Assembly (NCBI RefSeq): GCF_047675955.1
Contig: NC_132919.1
Location: forward strand, 71,749,316 to 71,813,315
Length of the DNA: 64,000 nt
From: Chlorocebus sabaeus
Taxonomy: Eukaryota > Chordata > Mammalia > Primates > Cercopithecidae
Direction of reading: 5' to 3'
The notes beneath the pieces are model-generated. The model did not search any database and was not told the origin of the DNA. It was given only the letters and a program-made list of their open reading frames with translations. A program made the translations under genes and the position numbers. Positions 9,188 through 21,106 of the stretch are shown one piece after another (the first letter of the stretch is position 1; each line of letters starts with the position of its first letter).

Positions 9188-11668
9188 GGGGAAGAAGAGG
9201 CCACATAAAAGAAGAGTGAGTCAAGAGAATCGCATGCCCCACTGCCAGCTTTCTCCTCCTGAGGTCCCTCTGGGGAGTGTCTTTGGGCTGGGGCCTCTTC
9301 TCTGGGGGCTTCTCTCAAGCCTGGGTGACTTTTTCACTTCCTTCTTGGGGTCTCTCTTGATTTAAGGCTCCTCAATAGGGTCTTTTGGGTAAAGGGTCTT
9401 TTGCGCTTGAAACTCTTTTAGGGGCTGTTGATTCTAGAAGGTTAATCTATGAGGCCTTGTTGGCCATTCTGGGTCTTTGGGTTTCTAAGTTTCTGCCTCT
9501 GTCCATGTATTGATTCCTGTCATCGGAATAAAGTCTTCTTCCCCTACCTACCTGGGAGGCTGCCAAGTGGGCTAGGTAGACACCAGAAGGTCTAGTTGGC
9601 ACTTGTGTGATGGAGACAAGGGGGACAGATGAGCGATAGGGTGTCAGGGCGTCCAGCTAGGCCAGGTGACTAGGTAAAATGGACCTCTGACCCCACCTTC
9701 TATGCCCTTCTACCCCTTTTCTGGGAGCATCCACCCCTCTGCCTGCCCCAGCTCTGTCCTCTCTGCTCTGCACTTTTTCCCTCCTCCTCCCCGTCCTCCT
9801 CCATTCTTCTCACCCCTGTTGGTGGCAGAGCCTTCTCGAGTGCGGGTGCCCTCTCCCTGGATGGAGGCTCCCTGCTGCTGGGCTCTGGAGACCCACTTCC
9901 TCCTCCAGAAGCCCTGTTTGCTCGCAGCTGCTGGAAGTTGGGGGCTGGGACCCAAGAGTGTTGGGTTTCCTGGCATGTGACTCCGGGCCCAGGTGTCGGA
10001 TACCTGAGCCATGGTGTGGCCAGGCAATGCCAAGAGAGGGCAGATCCTGGACCCTGATGAACTCTGTCGTGGGGAGACCAGGCCCCAGTTCCATTCCCTG
10101 CACCAGGCTCCCCTCCCAAGGTCTTGATGCTGCCATCTTCCATCACTCCTCAAGGCTGAAACTCTGCTTCCCAGAACCCTTCTTCCTTACCCAGAACCTG
10201 ACTGGGCAGAAGGATCCCTTCGTGGCACGCCTGGCAGGCAGAACTGGGTGGGCCCCATCTCACATCCACTGTCTCCAGCAACCAGTATCCCCCCAACTCC
10301 ATTCCTCCCCCTATCCCCTTCTGCCCTTCTTCCACGCTCAGTGGCCCCTTCTTCCTTGGTGAGCAAACTTCCCCTAGCCTTTCCTTGGAAAACATGTCTG
10401 TCTGGGGTTCCTCATCTCCTGGCTCCTCACCGTGCCCAGCCCTCTTGCCTGCCAGAGGTGCTGTAGTTCAACTTTAGTTTGTTCTCTGTGTGGTGGATTG
10501 ATTGCCTCTCTAGGAGTTGGAAGTTCTTTAAGGCACCTGAAGACTGATGTGGTTGTCTCTGAGTTTTCCTGCTGATTTTATGATCTGGATGAGAACTGAC
10601 TCAGGTTCTCTCAGTTTGCTGGAGCCCCGGACTCTCAGGTTGGCACTTTGAATTCTCCCTCAGGCCTGGGCACCAAAGAAGGCTTGGATGACTTGATCCT
10701 CCAGGGCGTCCCTACCCCAGGCATCATTTGCAGGCCATGCCACTCCTTGATACCACCCTCTCCTAATGTTCACTGGGTAGTGGGAAAGAAGGATTTCAAG
10801 GCAGAAGATGAGATTCATGTGTGACTGTAGGGTTGGGAGGACCCGCCAGGGTTGAGTTGATGTGAAGGTACTTTGTGAAGTGCTGTGCAAAGGCTAGTTG
10901 TTAGGATTACTGACTTCCAGAACACATCATGGTCTTCCTCCATGATTTCATTACCCACGCCAGGCTCTTCCCCTCCACTTCCTCTCCTATGCTATGCAGG
11001 GGCAGGGATGACAAGGGGTCATAGATGTGATCCATGTGGATGACCCATCTCATTTCTTAGCCCATGGTGGCTTATCCCCTGCAACTCCCTTGACCCTCAA
11101 GTCCAACCACATGATGCCTCCTGTGGCACCATCCTACCTACAGTATCTCCAGTTCGGTGCTGGGATTCAGAGCCTCAATGATTGATAGAGCTCAAAGGAA
11201 GGGACCAGCCAGTTGAACCCTCCTTAGTTTGCAGACAGGTAAACTGAGGCCCAGAATGTGACCCGAGTTACACAGTGTCAGTACCACAGCCCAGTTTTCT
11301 GACTCCTTGTCCAACCACTTTTCATTGCCTGCTAGCAGCTGTTACCTCTGTGCCACGCTTACCAATACCCTACATCCTTGCATGTTGAGCCTGATGGTAC
11401 CCACGGTATTGTATTGTATGGAACCTGGAAGCCCTCCTGCCAGGTCAAAGAGGTGGAAGAGAACGGGAGAGTGGGGTGTCACAAAGACTAGGAAGGATAT
11501 ACTTATGCCAAGGAAGATGAGGTCACACGCATTGGAGATCTTTCTGAGAAGGATTTTTCTTGCTGGATTTTGCAAGACTATGGGTGACCAGGACTGGACA
11601 TGGAATTGTAGAGCTCAGTCCAAAATAAAAATGGGGCGTGTGTGTGGGGGGTCCCTTGTTTCAAAAGC
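9188..11668. other. LRRC3C 5' intron/upstream region, repeat-poor
   Basis: About 2.5 kb without Alus. Frames of about 150 residues near 9700-10150 overlap on several strands and lack any domain. A MIR-like stretch covers about 11165-11310 (wording close to the antisense MIR core, AAACTGAGGCCCAGA). Upstream LRRC3C exons may lie here or further right, but I cannot place them. Confidence 0.4.
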
Positions 11669-11682
11669 CTGTTAAGAATTTC

Positions 11683-11990
11683 TTCCTTTTTTTTTTTTTT
11701 TTTTTTTTTAAGATAGAGTCTCACTCTGTGGCCCAGGCTGGAGTGCAGTGCTATAACCTCGGCTCCCTGCAACCTCTGCCTCCCAGGTTAAAACGATTCT
11801 CCTGCTTCAGGCACCCAAGTAGCTAAGACTACAGGTGCCTGCCACCATACCCAGCTAATTTTTGTATTTTTAGTAGAGACAGGGATTCACCATATTGACC
11901 AGGCTGGTCTCAAACTCCTGACCTCAAGTGATCCACCCACCTTGGCCTCAAAAAGTGCTGGGATTACAGGTGTGAGCCACCACGCCCAGG
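11683..11990 (-). mobile_element. Alu, antisense (first of three at one target)
   Basis: Long T run, then a full-length dimer. Flanked by CTGTTAAGAATTTC at 11669-11682 and 11997-12010. Confidence 0.93.
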
Positions 11991-12012
11991 TGAAAGCTGT
12001 TAAGAATTTCAA

Positions 12013-12320
12013 GGCCTTGCCAGGTGTGGTGGCTCACGCCTGTAATCCTAGCTCTTTGGGAGGCCAAAGTGGGTGGATCACTTGAGGCCAAGAGTTTGAG
12101 ACCAGCCTGACCAACATGGCGAAACACCATCTCTACTAAAAATACAAAAAATTAACTGGGCTGCGGTGGTGCACACCTGTAATCCCAGCTATTTGGGAGG
12201 CTGAGGCACGAGAATCACTTGAACCCAGGAGGCAGAGGTTTCATTGAGCTAAGATTGCGCCTCTTCACCACAGCCTAGGTGACGCATCAAGGCCCTGTCT
12301 CAAAAAAAAAAAAAAAAAAA
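12013..12320 (+). mobile_element. Alu, sense (second at the same target)
   Basis: Starts near GCCAGGTGTGGTGGCTCACG and ends in a 20-base A run. Flanked by AAGAATTTCAAGG at 12002-12014 and 12320-12332, the same sequence that flanks the preceding Alu. Confidence 0.92.
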
Positions 12321-12330
12321 AGAATTTCAA

Positions 12331-12674
12331 GGCTGGGTGCAGTGGCTCATGCCTATAATCTCAGCACTTTGGGTGGCCAAGGATCAAGGAGCCTCACGAG
12401 TTTGAGACTGGCCTGTGCAACATAGTAAAACCTCATCTCTACCAAAACAAACAAACAAAAAATTGTCCAAATACAGTTTCTACGAAAAGAAAAAATAAAT
12501 CAACGGACCATGGTGGCACATAGGCACATACTTGTATTCCTAGCTACTCGGGAGGCTGAGGTGGGAGGATGGCTTGAGCCTGGGAAGTGGAGGCTACAGT
12601 GAGCTGTGATTGCACCACTGCACTCTAGCCTGGGTGACAGTGTGCGACTCTGTCTCTAAAAAATAAAAATAAAA
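12331..12674 (+). mobile_element. Alu, sense (third at the same target)
   Basis: Diverged, with an A-rich middle linker (AAACAAACAAACAAAA) and an extra A-rich insertion. Its 3' flank again starts AAGAATTTCAAG (12675-12686). Confidence 0.9.
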
Positions 12675-12686
12675 AAGAATTTCAAG

Positions 12687-13513
12687 ATGACGACAGCAGC
12701 ACAGTGTAAAACCAAGTTGCAGGGCTCTTCTGAGCACAGGGCATGAGGTCTTGTGGGACCTCGTCGGCTGCATGCCTGTGAGGCTGGCCCTGCAGGTTAC
12801 CTTTGAACAAGCAGTTTTAGAAGCGTGATGGGGACTAGATCAGATGGTAGGATACCAGATGATATCATCTCTGAGGATGTACTCACCACAGACTCATTTC
12901 TGTGATATCAACAGGGGCATTTTGCAGACTCATATTTGTCTAAGGAATCAGATAACTTCCTACACTTAGGCAGGAGAAGCAACAAGCAATCCTTTTCTCT
13001 GAGGGTTACTTGTCAATAAGGCCAGACACTCTGCTGCTGGCTACTTGGGTGTCCATTTTGGGACTGTCGCTGAATGTGGGACAGAAAGCTGATCAATCCT
13101 CCCTTTCCCCCTGTTCCTCTCTCACACTGGGCAGGGGATTTAACTGAGGCGCGAGAATTCAGCCTGGCTGTTGATGGAAGGTTATTTCCTTCTAAGACTA
13201 GGGCAGCTTCCAGGAAAACAGTGGGACTAGGGTGTCCAGCACAGCAGCTGTGGGAGAAGCAGGAGCCCAGCTGGAGCTGTGGATATGGCTAATTAAGGAA
13301 GGCTGAGTGCAGACTCAGTAAAGGAGGGAGATCTGAGGCGAGGGAGGAACCACACTTAGGACAGTGCACACTGCAGACTAGGGACTGCAGAGTTGGAGCA
13401 GAAATTCTCTGCCATTCATTTATTTGTTTATTCATTCAGTGAGGATTTCCTGTGAGCCTTGTATGCTAGTCGAAGGAAACATAGACAGGGTTCTTAAGGT
13501 GCTGGGTCTATGT
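12687..13513. other. Unique intergenic stretch
   Basis: No recognised exon or Alu. Contains only short open frames without domains. Confidence 0.35.
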
Positions 13514-13692
13514 CAGGGTTCTCAAAACACCCTGCACATTCAAATCACTTGGGGAGCTTTTACAAATTAGTTATGCTGGGGTTTCATCTGGACCAATTAC
13601 ATTAAAATCGCTGTGCATGGGGTCTAGGCACTGGTTTCTTTCAAAAGCTCCCCAGATATGTCTAACGTGCAGCCTGGGTTGAGAATTGTTGG
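13514..13692. mobile_element. MER5A-like hAT DNA transposon relic
   Basis: Starts CAGGGTTCTCAAAAC and ends GGTTGAGAATTG, a degraded inverted pair. The body has the MER5 wording CAAATCACTTGGGGAGCTTT. Non-autonomous and ancient. Confidence 0.75.
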
Positions 13693-14064
13693 TCTGGAGG
13701 GAGACACAGACATGTCTCCACAATGCTTTGATGTGATGCCTGCATTAATTGATGTTTCTACAAGGAGCTGTGAAGCATAGAGAGAATAAGTATTAATAAC
13801 ATGGCAGAACTATCCCTTCCCTCCTACTACCAGATAACACACATGGCTTTGGGAGTGGCAATGCACTCAGTCCTTGACAATTCAACCTGATTGATCTTCT
13901 CAGCCATCAGAAATCGTGTTGCCTACTTCTCCAATCTCCTTTGCAGCTGAGGGCGGCCCAATTCTGGTCAATGGCATCTAAGCAGAAGTTTGCAGAATAG
14001 GTTTGTGGGACAGTCTTTGATTTGCTGGTAAGAGAGGATGGGGCTGGGGTTCTGCTCTTCTCCG

Positions 14065-14067
<3 letters not shown>

Positions 14068-14098
<31 letters not shown>

Positions 14099-14373
14099 AG
14101 ATGGAGTCTCTGTCACCCAGGCTGGAGTGCAATAGTGCGATCTCGGTTCACTACAACCTTCACTTCCCGGATTCAAGCAATTCTCCTGCCTCAGCCTCCT
14201 GAATAGCTGGGATTACAGGCCTGCACCACCACACCTAGGTAATTTTTGTATTTTTAGAAGAGATGAGGTTTCGTCATGTTGGCCAGGCTGGTCTTGAACA
14301 CCTAACCTCAGGTGATCTACCTTCCATGGCCTCCCAAAGTGTGGGATTACAGGCATGAGCCACTGCACTGGCC
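14068..14373 (-). mobile_element. Alu, antisense
   Basis: 29-base T run, then a full-length dimer ending CACTGCACTGGCC. Confidence 0.93.
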
Positions 14374-14669
14374 TTTTTTTTTTTTTTTGACAGAGGGTGT
14401 CACTGTGTTGCCCAGGCTGGAGTGCAATGGTACAAACACAGCTCACTGCAGCCTTGACCCCCACCAAACTCAATTAATCCTCCTGCCTCAGCCTCCTGTG
14501 TAGCTGGGACCACAGACATGTGCCACCACAATGAGACAATTTTTGTTTTTGTTTTTGTAGAGATGAGGGTGTCACTTTGTTGCCCAGGCTGGTCTCAAAC
14601 TCCTAGGGTTCCTGCCTCAGCCCCCACAAAAGTGCTGGTGATTACAGGCATAAGCCACCATGCCTGGCC
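14374..14669 (-). mobile_element. Alu, antisense, head-to-tail with the previous one
   Basis: Directly abuts the preceding Alu. CCGTACTTT (14062-14070) and CCCTACTTT (14668-14676) flank the pair, so one Alu probably inserted at the edge or tail of the other. Confidence 0.9.
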
Positions 14670-14844
14670 CCTACTTTGAACAAGAAAGGGTCAACTCAGG
14701 CCATCTCGTGGCCATGAGACAACAAAGCATAAAGGGAAGGTTGAATATTATTGAGATGTTGGCCTGGAAATCACTGAGCTACTCAACCAACACCAGCAAC
14801 CGCCACCTCTAGACTCAATACGTGAGAAAGAGAACCCCCTAATT

Positions 14845-15322
14845 TCAGTGCTTCTCAATTTGGCTGCATACTGGAATACAGGCAGTTTTGAAAACTCCTC
14901 ATGCCTGGGTACACCCACGGAGATTTTGATTGAGTTAATCTGGCATGTGTCTGGTGATGGAGATCTTTTTTCTTTTTGAGACAGTCTCACTCTGTCACCC
15001 AGGCTGGACTACAGTGGCACCATCTCGGCTCACTGTAGCCTCTACCTCCTGGGTTCAAGAGATTCTCCTGCCTCAGCCTCCCAAGTAGCTGGGATTACAG
15101 GCACACGCCACCATGCCCAGCTAATTTTTGTATTTTTAGTAGAGATGGGTTTTCTCCATGTTGGCCAGGCTAGTCTCAAACTCCTGACCTCAGGTGATCC
15201 ACCTGCCTCAGCCTCCCAAAGTCCTGGGATCACAGGCGTGAGCCACCGTGCCTGGCCAGGTGATGGGAATTTTCAAAAGCTCCTCAGGTGATTCTAATGG
15301 CAATCTAGGGTAAGAATCATTA
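14845..15322. mobile_element. MER5-like DNA transposon relic split by an Alu
   Basis: The left part begins CAGTGCTTCTCAATTTGG and the right part ends near CTCAGGTGATTCTAATGG...GGTAAGAATCATTAT. Both halves match MER5-type wording. The antisense Alu at 14966-15257 separates them, with GGTGATGG repeated on either side. Confidence 0.7.
14966..15257 (-). mobile_element. Alu, antisense
   Basis: Full-length dimer inserted in the MER5-like relic. Confidence 0.93.
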
Positions 15323-15654
15323 TTTGGGTTTTTTGTTGCTTTCCGCTGAGAGCATCCTTAACTAGTACACTAGCTTTTCCAGGGTACAGTCAAGGAAGAC
15401 TTCACCAAGGAGTGACATTTGAGCTGGGCTTTAAAGGGTGAGTTACTCAGGTGGTGAAGCAGAGCGTGCAAAAGCAAGGGACCATGAAAGGGCTTGGCTT
15501 CCAGATCACCGCGTAGATGGAGGGGGTGGTGGCAAAGGTCAGGGGTAAAGAAGGAAAAAGGGAGCAGATCCTTGTGGCTTGCATACCATGAATGCATTGG
15601 GACTTGATTCTGTGGCTTATCGATTAAAAAGGTGTTATTTAGTTTTTATTATTT
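15258..15654. other. Unique intergenic stretch
   Basis: After the MER5 remnant no gene or named repeat is seen, apart from short AT-rich runs at the right end. Confidence 0.35.
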
Positions 15655-15927
15655 TATTTATTTATTTTTTTGAGACAGAGTTTCACTCTTGTTGCCCAGG
15701 CTGGAGTGCAATGGCATGATCTCAGCTCACTGAAACCTCTGCCTCCCAGGTTCAAGCGATTCTCCTGCCTCAGCCTGCAGAGTAGCTGGGATTACAGGCA
15801 CCCGCCACGACGCCTGGCAAATTTTTGTATTTTCAGTAGAGACGGGGTTTCTTCTGATCTCAGGTGATCTGCCTGCCTTGGCCTCCCAAAGTGCTGGGAT
15901 TACAGGCGTGAGCCACTGCGCCCGGCC
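15655..15927 (-). mobile_element. Alu, antisense, internally deleted
   Basis: TTTA-rich tail, then a dimer. About 35 bases between GACGGGGTTTC and ATCTCAGGTGATC are missing. Confidence 0.9.
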
Positions 15928-15937
15928 TATTTATTTA

Positions 15938-16250
15938 TTTTTTTTGAGATGGAGTCTCCCTCTGTCACCCAGGCTGGAGTGCAGTGGCTTGATCTCGGCT
16001 CACTGCAATCTCTGCCTCCCAGGTTCAAGCGATTCTCCTGCCTCAGCCTCCCGAGTAGCTAGGATTACAGGTGTGCACCACCATGCCCGGCCAATTTTTT
16101 TTTTTATTCTTGTTATTTATTTATTTTTTTAGTAGAGATGGGGTTTTACCATGTTGGCCAGGCTGGTCTTGAACTCCTGACCTCAAGTGATCCTTCGACC
16201 TCGGCCTCCCAAAGTGTTGGGATTACAGGCGTGAGTCATTGTGCTCGGCC
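15938..16250 (-). mobile_element. Alu, antisense
   Basis: Full length, ends GTCATTGTGCTCGGCC. Confidence 0.93.
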
Positions 16251-16259
16251 AAGTTTTTA

Positions 16260-16574
16260 TTTTTATTTTTTTCGAGACAGGGTCCCACTCTGTCTCCCAG
16301 CCTGTAGTGCAGTGGTGGCATCACAGCCCACTGTAACCTCAACCTCCCCAGGCTCAGGAGATCCTTCCACCTCAGCCTCCCAAGGGGCTAGAACCAGAGG
16401 TGCATGTCACCATGCCCAGCTAATTTTTTTTTTTTTTTTTTTTTTGTATTTGTGTATAGAGATGAGGTTTGGTCATATTGCACAGGCTGGTTTCAAACTC
16501 CTGGGTTCAAGTGATCCGCCCACCTCAGTTTCCCAAAGTGTTGGGATTACAAGCATGAGCCACTGCATCTGGTC
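16260..16574 (-). mobile_element. Alu, antisense (old, J-like)
   Basis: Diverged dimer starting TTTTTTCGAGACAGGGTCCC and ending CACTGCATCTGGTC. Third in a run of three same-orientation Alus from 15655. Confidence 0.88.
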
Positions 16575-17140
16575 GGATTGAAAGGTTTTAAAATTAGATT
16601 TGATATTTGGATCACTGTGTTGGTTGTGTCGGGATGTATTGGTGGCAGGAAAACAAGTTATGGCAAAGGTCTAGGTGTGAGATGATAAAGACCTGAGGGG
16701 ACACATGGCATGGAACTGGAAGAGCCATCACTGGGGAGTCCCACGCTCTGTCTTGGCCTGTGCAGTGCCTGGGGAAATTCTTGGGCTAGACCCGAGACCA
16801 GCAGATGTTTATGCCACGGGGCAGATCCTTTCTGTTTTCTGGATCCTCACAGTCTCTGAGATCCCGTCTAGCCTGATGCTCCACATGTCTAGAATGGCAG
16901 GCAGGGAAGAGGCTGAGGCATGGCAGGGCCCTGGCTCCCAAGTTCAGGGCCTAGGAAAGGGAGCCTCTGAGCCTCCCACCGCAGGCAGTCTGAGTCACAG
17001 CTCCTCCCTCTAAGGGTGGTAACTCTATATCCCCAACATGTGACCCTAGGGGAAAGAAGTTCAGCAGGCCTCCATCCCCTTCCCTCCCTGATGTTGGAAA
17101 CCCCCAGGTCCAGCCTGGATAGGGGGATAACTGAAAGGAA
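16575..17140. other. Unique intergenic stretch
   Basis: No exon with splice-flanked conservation is recognised. A 102-residue frame at 16705-17013 has no recognisable domain. Confidence 0.35.
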
Positions 17141-17186
17141 GATAGATAGATAGATACATAGATAAATAGATAGATAGATGATAGAG
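17141..17186. repeat. (GATA)n microsatellite
   Basis: About ten GATA units interrupted by ACATA and AATA variants. Confidence 0.95.
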
Positions 17187-17438
17187 AAGATAAAGAAGGG
17201 CTACCTTCTGTATCAGGTCAGCCAGGGACCCATCGAATGCCAGGCTACTGGGCAGTTTCGGGGGGAGGACAACAAAGGCCTCTGCTATTCTTCTTCCCTG
17301 CAGAAAAGAGCAAGGGGTGTACACATACACTTCATGCTGCCATGCTTGGAGGTACTCTCTCATTTACTTAACACATATCTGAGCAGGTACTGTGTACCAG
17401 GGCCTCTTAGGCACTGGGGATTCAGAGTTGTGTTTTTT

Positions 17439-17640
17439 GTTTTTTTTTTTTTTTTGAGACAGGTCTCGTTCTGTCATCCAGGCTGGACCGCAGTGGCATG
17501 ATCACAGCTCACTTGTAGCCTCAACCTCCTGGGCTCAAGCCATCTTCCCACCTCACCCTCCCAAGTAGCTGTGACTACAGGCGTGCACCACTACGCCCAG
17601 CTAACTTTTGTATTTTTGTGTAGAGCCACCCGCGCCTGTC
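17439..17640 (-). mobile_element. Alu, antisense, with an internal deletion
   Basis: Normal from the T run to TTTTTGTGTAGA, then jumps to the Alu 5' end (GCCACCCGCGCCTG), removing about 100 bases. Confidence 0.88.
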
Positions 17641-17915
17641 TGAGAACATTAAATGTCCCCCAACCAATGAGGGAAGACTGGTGTGTGCACAAATATAGCC
17701 ATCTGATCACCTAGGGGTGGGCTTGGACTGAGGCATCTGCCAGGGTCACAGGAGCCTGGAGGATGAAGCTTGGACTCTGGGGAAGGCTGCACCGAGAAGG
17801 TGACAGGTGAGGTAGGCCTTGAGGGATGTATAGGAGTCCATCAGATGGAAAAGGGTAGGAGGCTGAGACAAGAACAAGGGAGAGCTGTGTGGCTGTGGTC
17901 TGGGATATGCAGTTC

Positions 17916-18450
17916 TGTCAGAGGCGTGTGAACCAGAGCAACTCCATCTTAAATAGAAGCTGGGTAAAATGAGGCTGAACCCTACAGTTAAGGCATTCTA
18001 AGTCACAGGATGAGATAGGAGGTCAGCATAAAATACAGGTCATAAAGACCTTGCTGATAAAACAGGTTGCAGTAAAGGAGCTGGCCAAAACCCATCAAAA
18101 CCAAAACAGCAACCACAGTGACCTCTGGTTGTCCTCACTGCTACACTTTCAGCAGCGCCATGACAGTTTACAAACACCATGGCAACGTCAGGAAGTTACT
18201 TTAAATGGCCTAAAGAGGGGAGCATGAATAACCCACCCCTTGTTTAGTGTATCATCAAGAAATAACCATAAAAATGGGCAACCAGCAGCCCTCGGGGCTG
18301 CTCTGTCTATTGAGTAACTATTCTTTTATTCCTTTACTTCCTTAATAAACTTGCTTTTACTTGGCACTGTGGACTCGCCCTGAATTCTTTCTTGTGTGAG
18401 ATCCAAGAACCCTCTCTTGGGGTCTGGATTGGGACTCCTTTCTGGTAACA
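17916..18450 (+). mobile_element. Intact solo LTR, class I ERV type
   Basis: 535 bases with perfect TG...CA ends (TGTCAGAGG...GGTAACA). Flanked by the 4-base direct repeat GTTC (17912-17915 and 18451-18454). AATAAA at 18344-18349 is in the right place for an R-region polyadenylation signal, and the stretch after it is typical of U5. There is no adjoining internal sequence, so it formed by LTR-LTR recombination. I recognise it as a moderately abundant primate LTR but do not assign a family name. Confidence 0.85.
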
Positions 18451-18454
18451 GTTC

Positions 18455-19357
18455 TGTTACATAGTTCAGTTAACATTTATTGAGAATTCACCCTGTTCAG
18501 GAAATGCAAATGTGAGACAGGGAGCAAGCCTAGCAGCCTAGGGGGAGGCAGTTCTGTACCAGACAAATAAAGCCCTCTGCCCGGTGCCTGCAACATAGCA
18601 AACAATAATGTTTGCTGTGATTGTTACTGAAGGAGGAGCTGGCCTTAGGCAGGAGAAGGTGATCTGGGAACAGTGGCCACTGAGATTTCTAGACAGGTGA
18701 GGATAGGAGGCTAGGAGTAGGAGGAACTCAGTTGGTAGGGAGCTAGGGGGTCTTGTCTTGAACCTACCGTGTTTATATCCATTGTCCTTTTGATCTGAAA
18801 TACTTCCAGTTTTCTAACTGCTTTTGTTCATGGGAGAGTGTCAATTGTCCATATCAAAAAATATGCAGGTTGAGGTGTTCCTAAGGTAACTCCCTGCACT
18901 TGGTTCCCCAGGGAGGTTCTTGTTCCCAGGCACAGACTGGAGGATGGGGGTCCAGTGGCCCTGACCGGTTCAGCCCTTTCTCTGCACAGCCCAAAGTAGC
19001 CAACCACAGGACTGGGCGAGGGAGGCAGAACAGAGTGCCCGCTGGCGATGTTGCCAGTCCCGCACCCGCTCCTGGCTTCTGACTGGCTCAGTAGTTTTCT
19101 GGAGGGTTACTCACTGCTCTTTTGTCTGCATAACATCTGCCCTCCCCTCCCCCTCCTTCTTCCCACCACGTGCCTGGGATATCCCCCACCCAAACAAAAA
19201 TAAAAACACAACTGTCAATGAAATAAGCAGTTCCTTCCTTCCTTGCACTTGCTCTGGACATGACCTCACCACCCGACCTTCAGGAAGCAGGCTGGGGAGG
19301 AGGGGAGGGGTAGGAGTGGAGAGGTGGCATTCTTTCCCCCAGGGGAAGGGGCTCTGT
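18455..19357. other. Unique intergenic stretch
   Basis: No gene recognised. The first part (about 18470-18630) reads like a diverged L2/MIR-type fragment. Confidence 0.35.
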
Positions 19358-19358
19358 T

Positions 19359-19659
19359 TCTTTTTTTTTTTTTTTTTTTGAGCTGGAGTCTCGCTCTGTC
19401 GCCCAGGCTGGAGTGCTGTGGTGAGATCTCGGCTCACTGCAAGCTCCGCCTCCCGGGTTCATGCCACTCTCCTGCCTCAGCCTCCTGAGTAGCTGGGACT
19501 ATAGATGCCCACCACCATGCCCGGCTAATTTTTGTATTTTCAGTAGAGATGGGGTTTCACCGTATTAGCCAGGATGGTCTTGATCTCCTGACCTCGTGAT
19601 CTGTCTGCCTCGGCCTCCCAAAGTGCTGGGATTACAGGTGTGAGCCATGGCGCCTGGCC
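19359..19659 (-). mobile_element. AluY-like, antisense
   Basis: Full length with GCAAGCTCCGCCTCCCGGG. Flanked by GGGGCTCTGTT at 19348-19358 and again from about 19660. Confidence 0.93.
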
Positions 19660-20006
19660 GGGGGCTCTGTTCCTGACACCCCTCCTCTCAGCTTCTAAAC
19701 ACGGCCAGCAGCATCCCGGGAACACGTTCGGTCCCCGCTAGACGGTGTATCTCTCACAAGCAGAGGCCCAATCACCACTCCCAGATTACCAGATGAAAGC
19801 ACACTGAGGCTGGGGAACGTGTCTACCTCAGCAGCCTAAGGAGCTCCAGAGGGCAGGGAGAGCCTGTGACAGAGGCTCATTTTGTTTTAAAACACTTTTC
19901 ATAAAAAATTTAAAAGTAATATCACATTATGCAAAGTTTGAAACTAGAGAATGAAAAAGATCACCCTGAATCCCTTCATCCTGATTCAAGGTTTTTTTAT
20001 TGTTGT

Positions 20007-20009
20007 CTT

Positions 20010-20033
<24 letters not shown>
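20007..20033. repeat. (CT)n microsatellite
   Basis: TCTCTCTCTCTC run merging into the tail of the next Alu. Confidence 0.9.
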
Positions 20034-20040
<7 letters not shown>

Positions 20041-20322
20041 GAGACAAAGTTCCGCTCTTGTTGCCCAGGCTGGAGTGCAATGGCATGATCTCTGCTCACT
20101 GCAGCCTCCGCCTCCTTGGTTCAAGCAATTCTCCCGCCTCAGTCTTCCCAGTAACTGGGATTACAGGGGCACGCCACTGTGCCCAGCTAATTTTTGCATT
20201 TTTAGTAGAGACGGGGTTTCACCACGTTGGCCAGGCTGGTCTCGAACTCCTAACCTCAGATGATCCACCTACCTCGGCCTTCCAAAGTGCTGGGATTACA
20301 GGCATGAGTCACCGGGCCCAGC
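20034..20322 (-). mobile_element. Alu, antisense
   Basis: Full-length dimer ending GTCACCGGGCCCAGC. Confidence 0.93.
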
Positions 20323-20323
20323 T

Positions 20324-20635
20324 GTTGTTGTTTTAGGAGACAGGGCTTGCTGTATCGCCCAGGCTGGAGTGAAATAGCGAGATCATAGCTCACTGCAGCC
20401 TTGAACTCCTTGGGCTTACACGATCCTCCTGCCTTAGCCTCCTGAGTAGCTGGGACTACAGGAACGCACAACCATGCCCGGCTAATTTATTTTTATTTTT
20501 TATAGAGATGGTGGTGGTGGTGGTGGGGTCTCATTATGTTGCTCAGACTAGTCTTGAACTCCTGGCCTCAAGCTATCCTCCCGCCTCAGCTTCCCAAAGT
20601 GCTGGGATTACAGGCTTGAGTCACAGTGCCCAGCC
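20324..20635 (-). mobile_element. Alu, antisense (J-like)
   Basis: Old dimer directly abutting the previous Alu. Contains a short GGT/GTG expansion at about 20509-20526 in its middle linker. Confidence 0.9.
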
Positions 20636-20734
20636 CAAGGTCTGTTTTTATTTTGTTGAATTTTCATAACCCTAGTAAAGTAGATGCTCAAATATCATTC
20701 AAACATGGAATGAATTAATAAAAGGCAACACATA

Positions 20735-21005
20735 CTGAGCACTTAATTATGTGCCAGGAATTGTTTCAAGTGTTTCATTTCACATTTACTGACCCATTTA
20801 ATATCCACAACATGAGGTGGGTATTATCATGATCATCACCATCTTCATTTACTTTATTTTTTCCAAACACCAGTGTCACTTGCCAATTCATTTAGCAACA
20901 AGGTAACTGAAGCACAGAGAGGTTCAGTAACTTGCTTAAGGTTACACAGCTGGTAACTAGAGGAGCTGCGAGTTGAACCCTGGCAGTCTGGTGCCACAGG
21001 ACGTT
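20735..21005 (-). mobile_element. MIR element
   Basis: Reads as the antisense MIR core on the plus strand: GGTAACTGAAGCACAGAGAG, TTGCTTAAGGTTACACAGCT and GAGTTGAACCCTGGCAGTCT. Confidence 0.8.
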
Positions 21006-21106
21006 ACTAGTGCTGCTCTATTTTGGTTTATCGTAATCATTAATGTATATGCAGGTTTAGACTTTTTATTATGAACAGTTTTAAAAATAAAAAAGTAGAG
21101 AAAATA

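Noticed and set aside
8463..9318. Several long frames overlapping LRRC3C on both strands
   Set aside because: Shadows of the GC-rich LRRC3C exon; only the 8384-9154 frame has signal peptide, LRR and membrane features.
9700..10153. Overlapping frames of about 148 residues on the minus strand, possible upstream LRRC3C exons
   Set aside because: Three frames are open over the same DNA and none continues LRRC3C through a convincing donor or acceptor pair.
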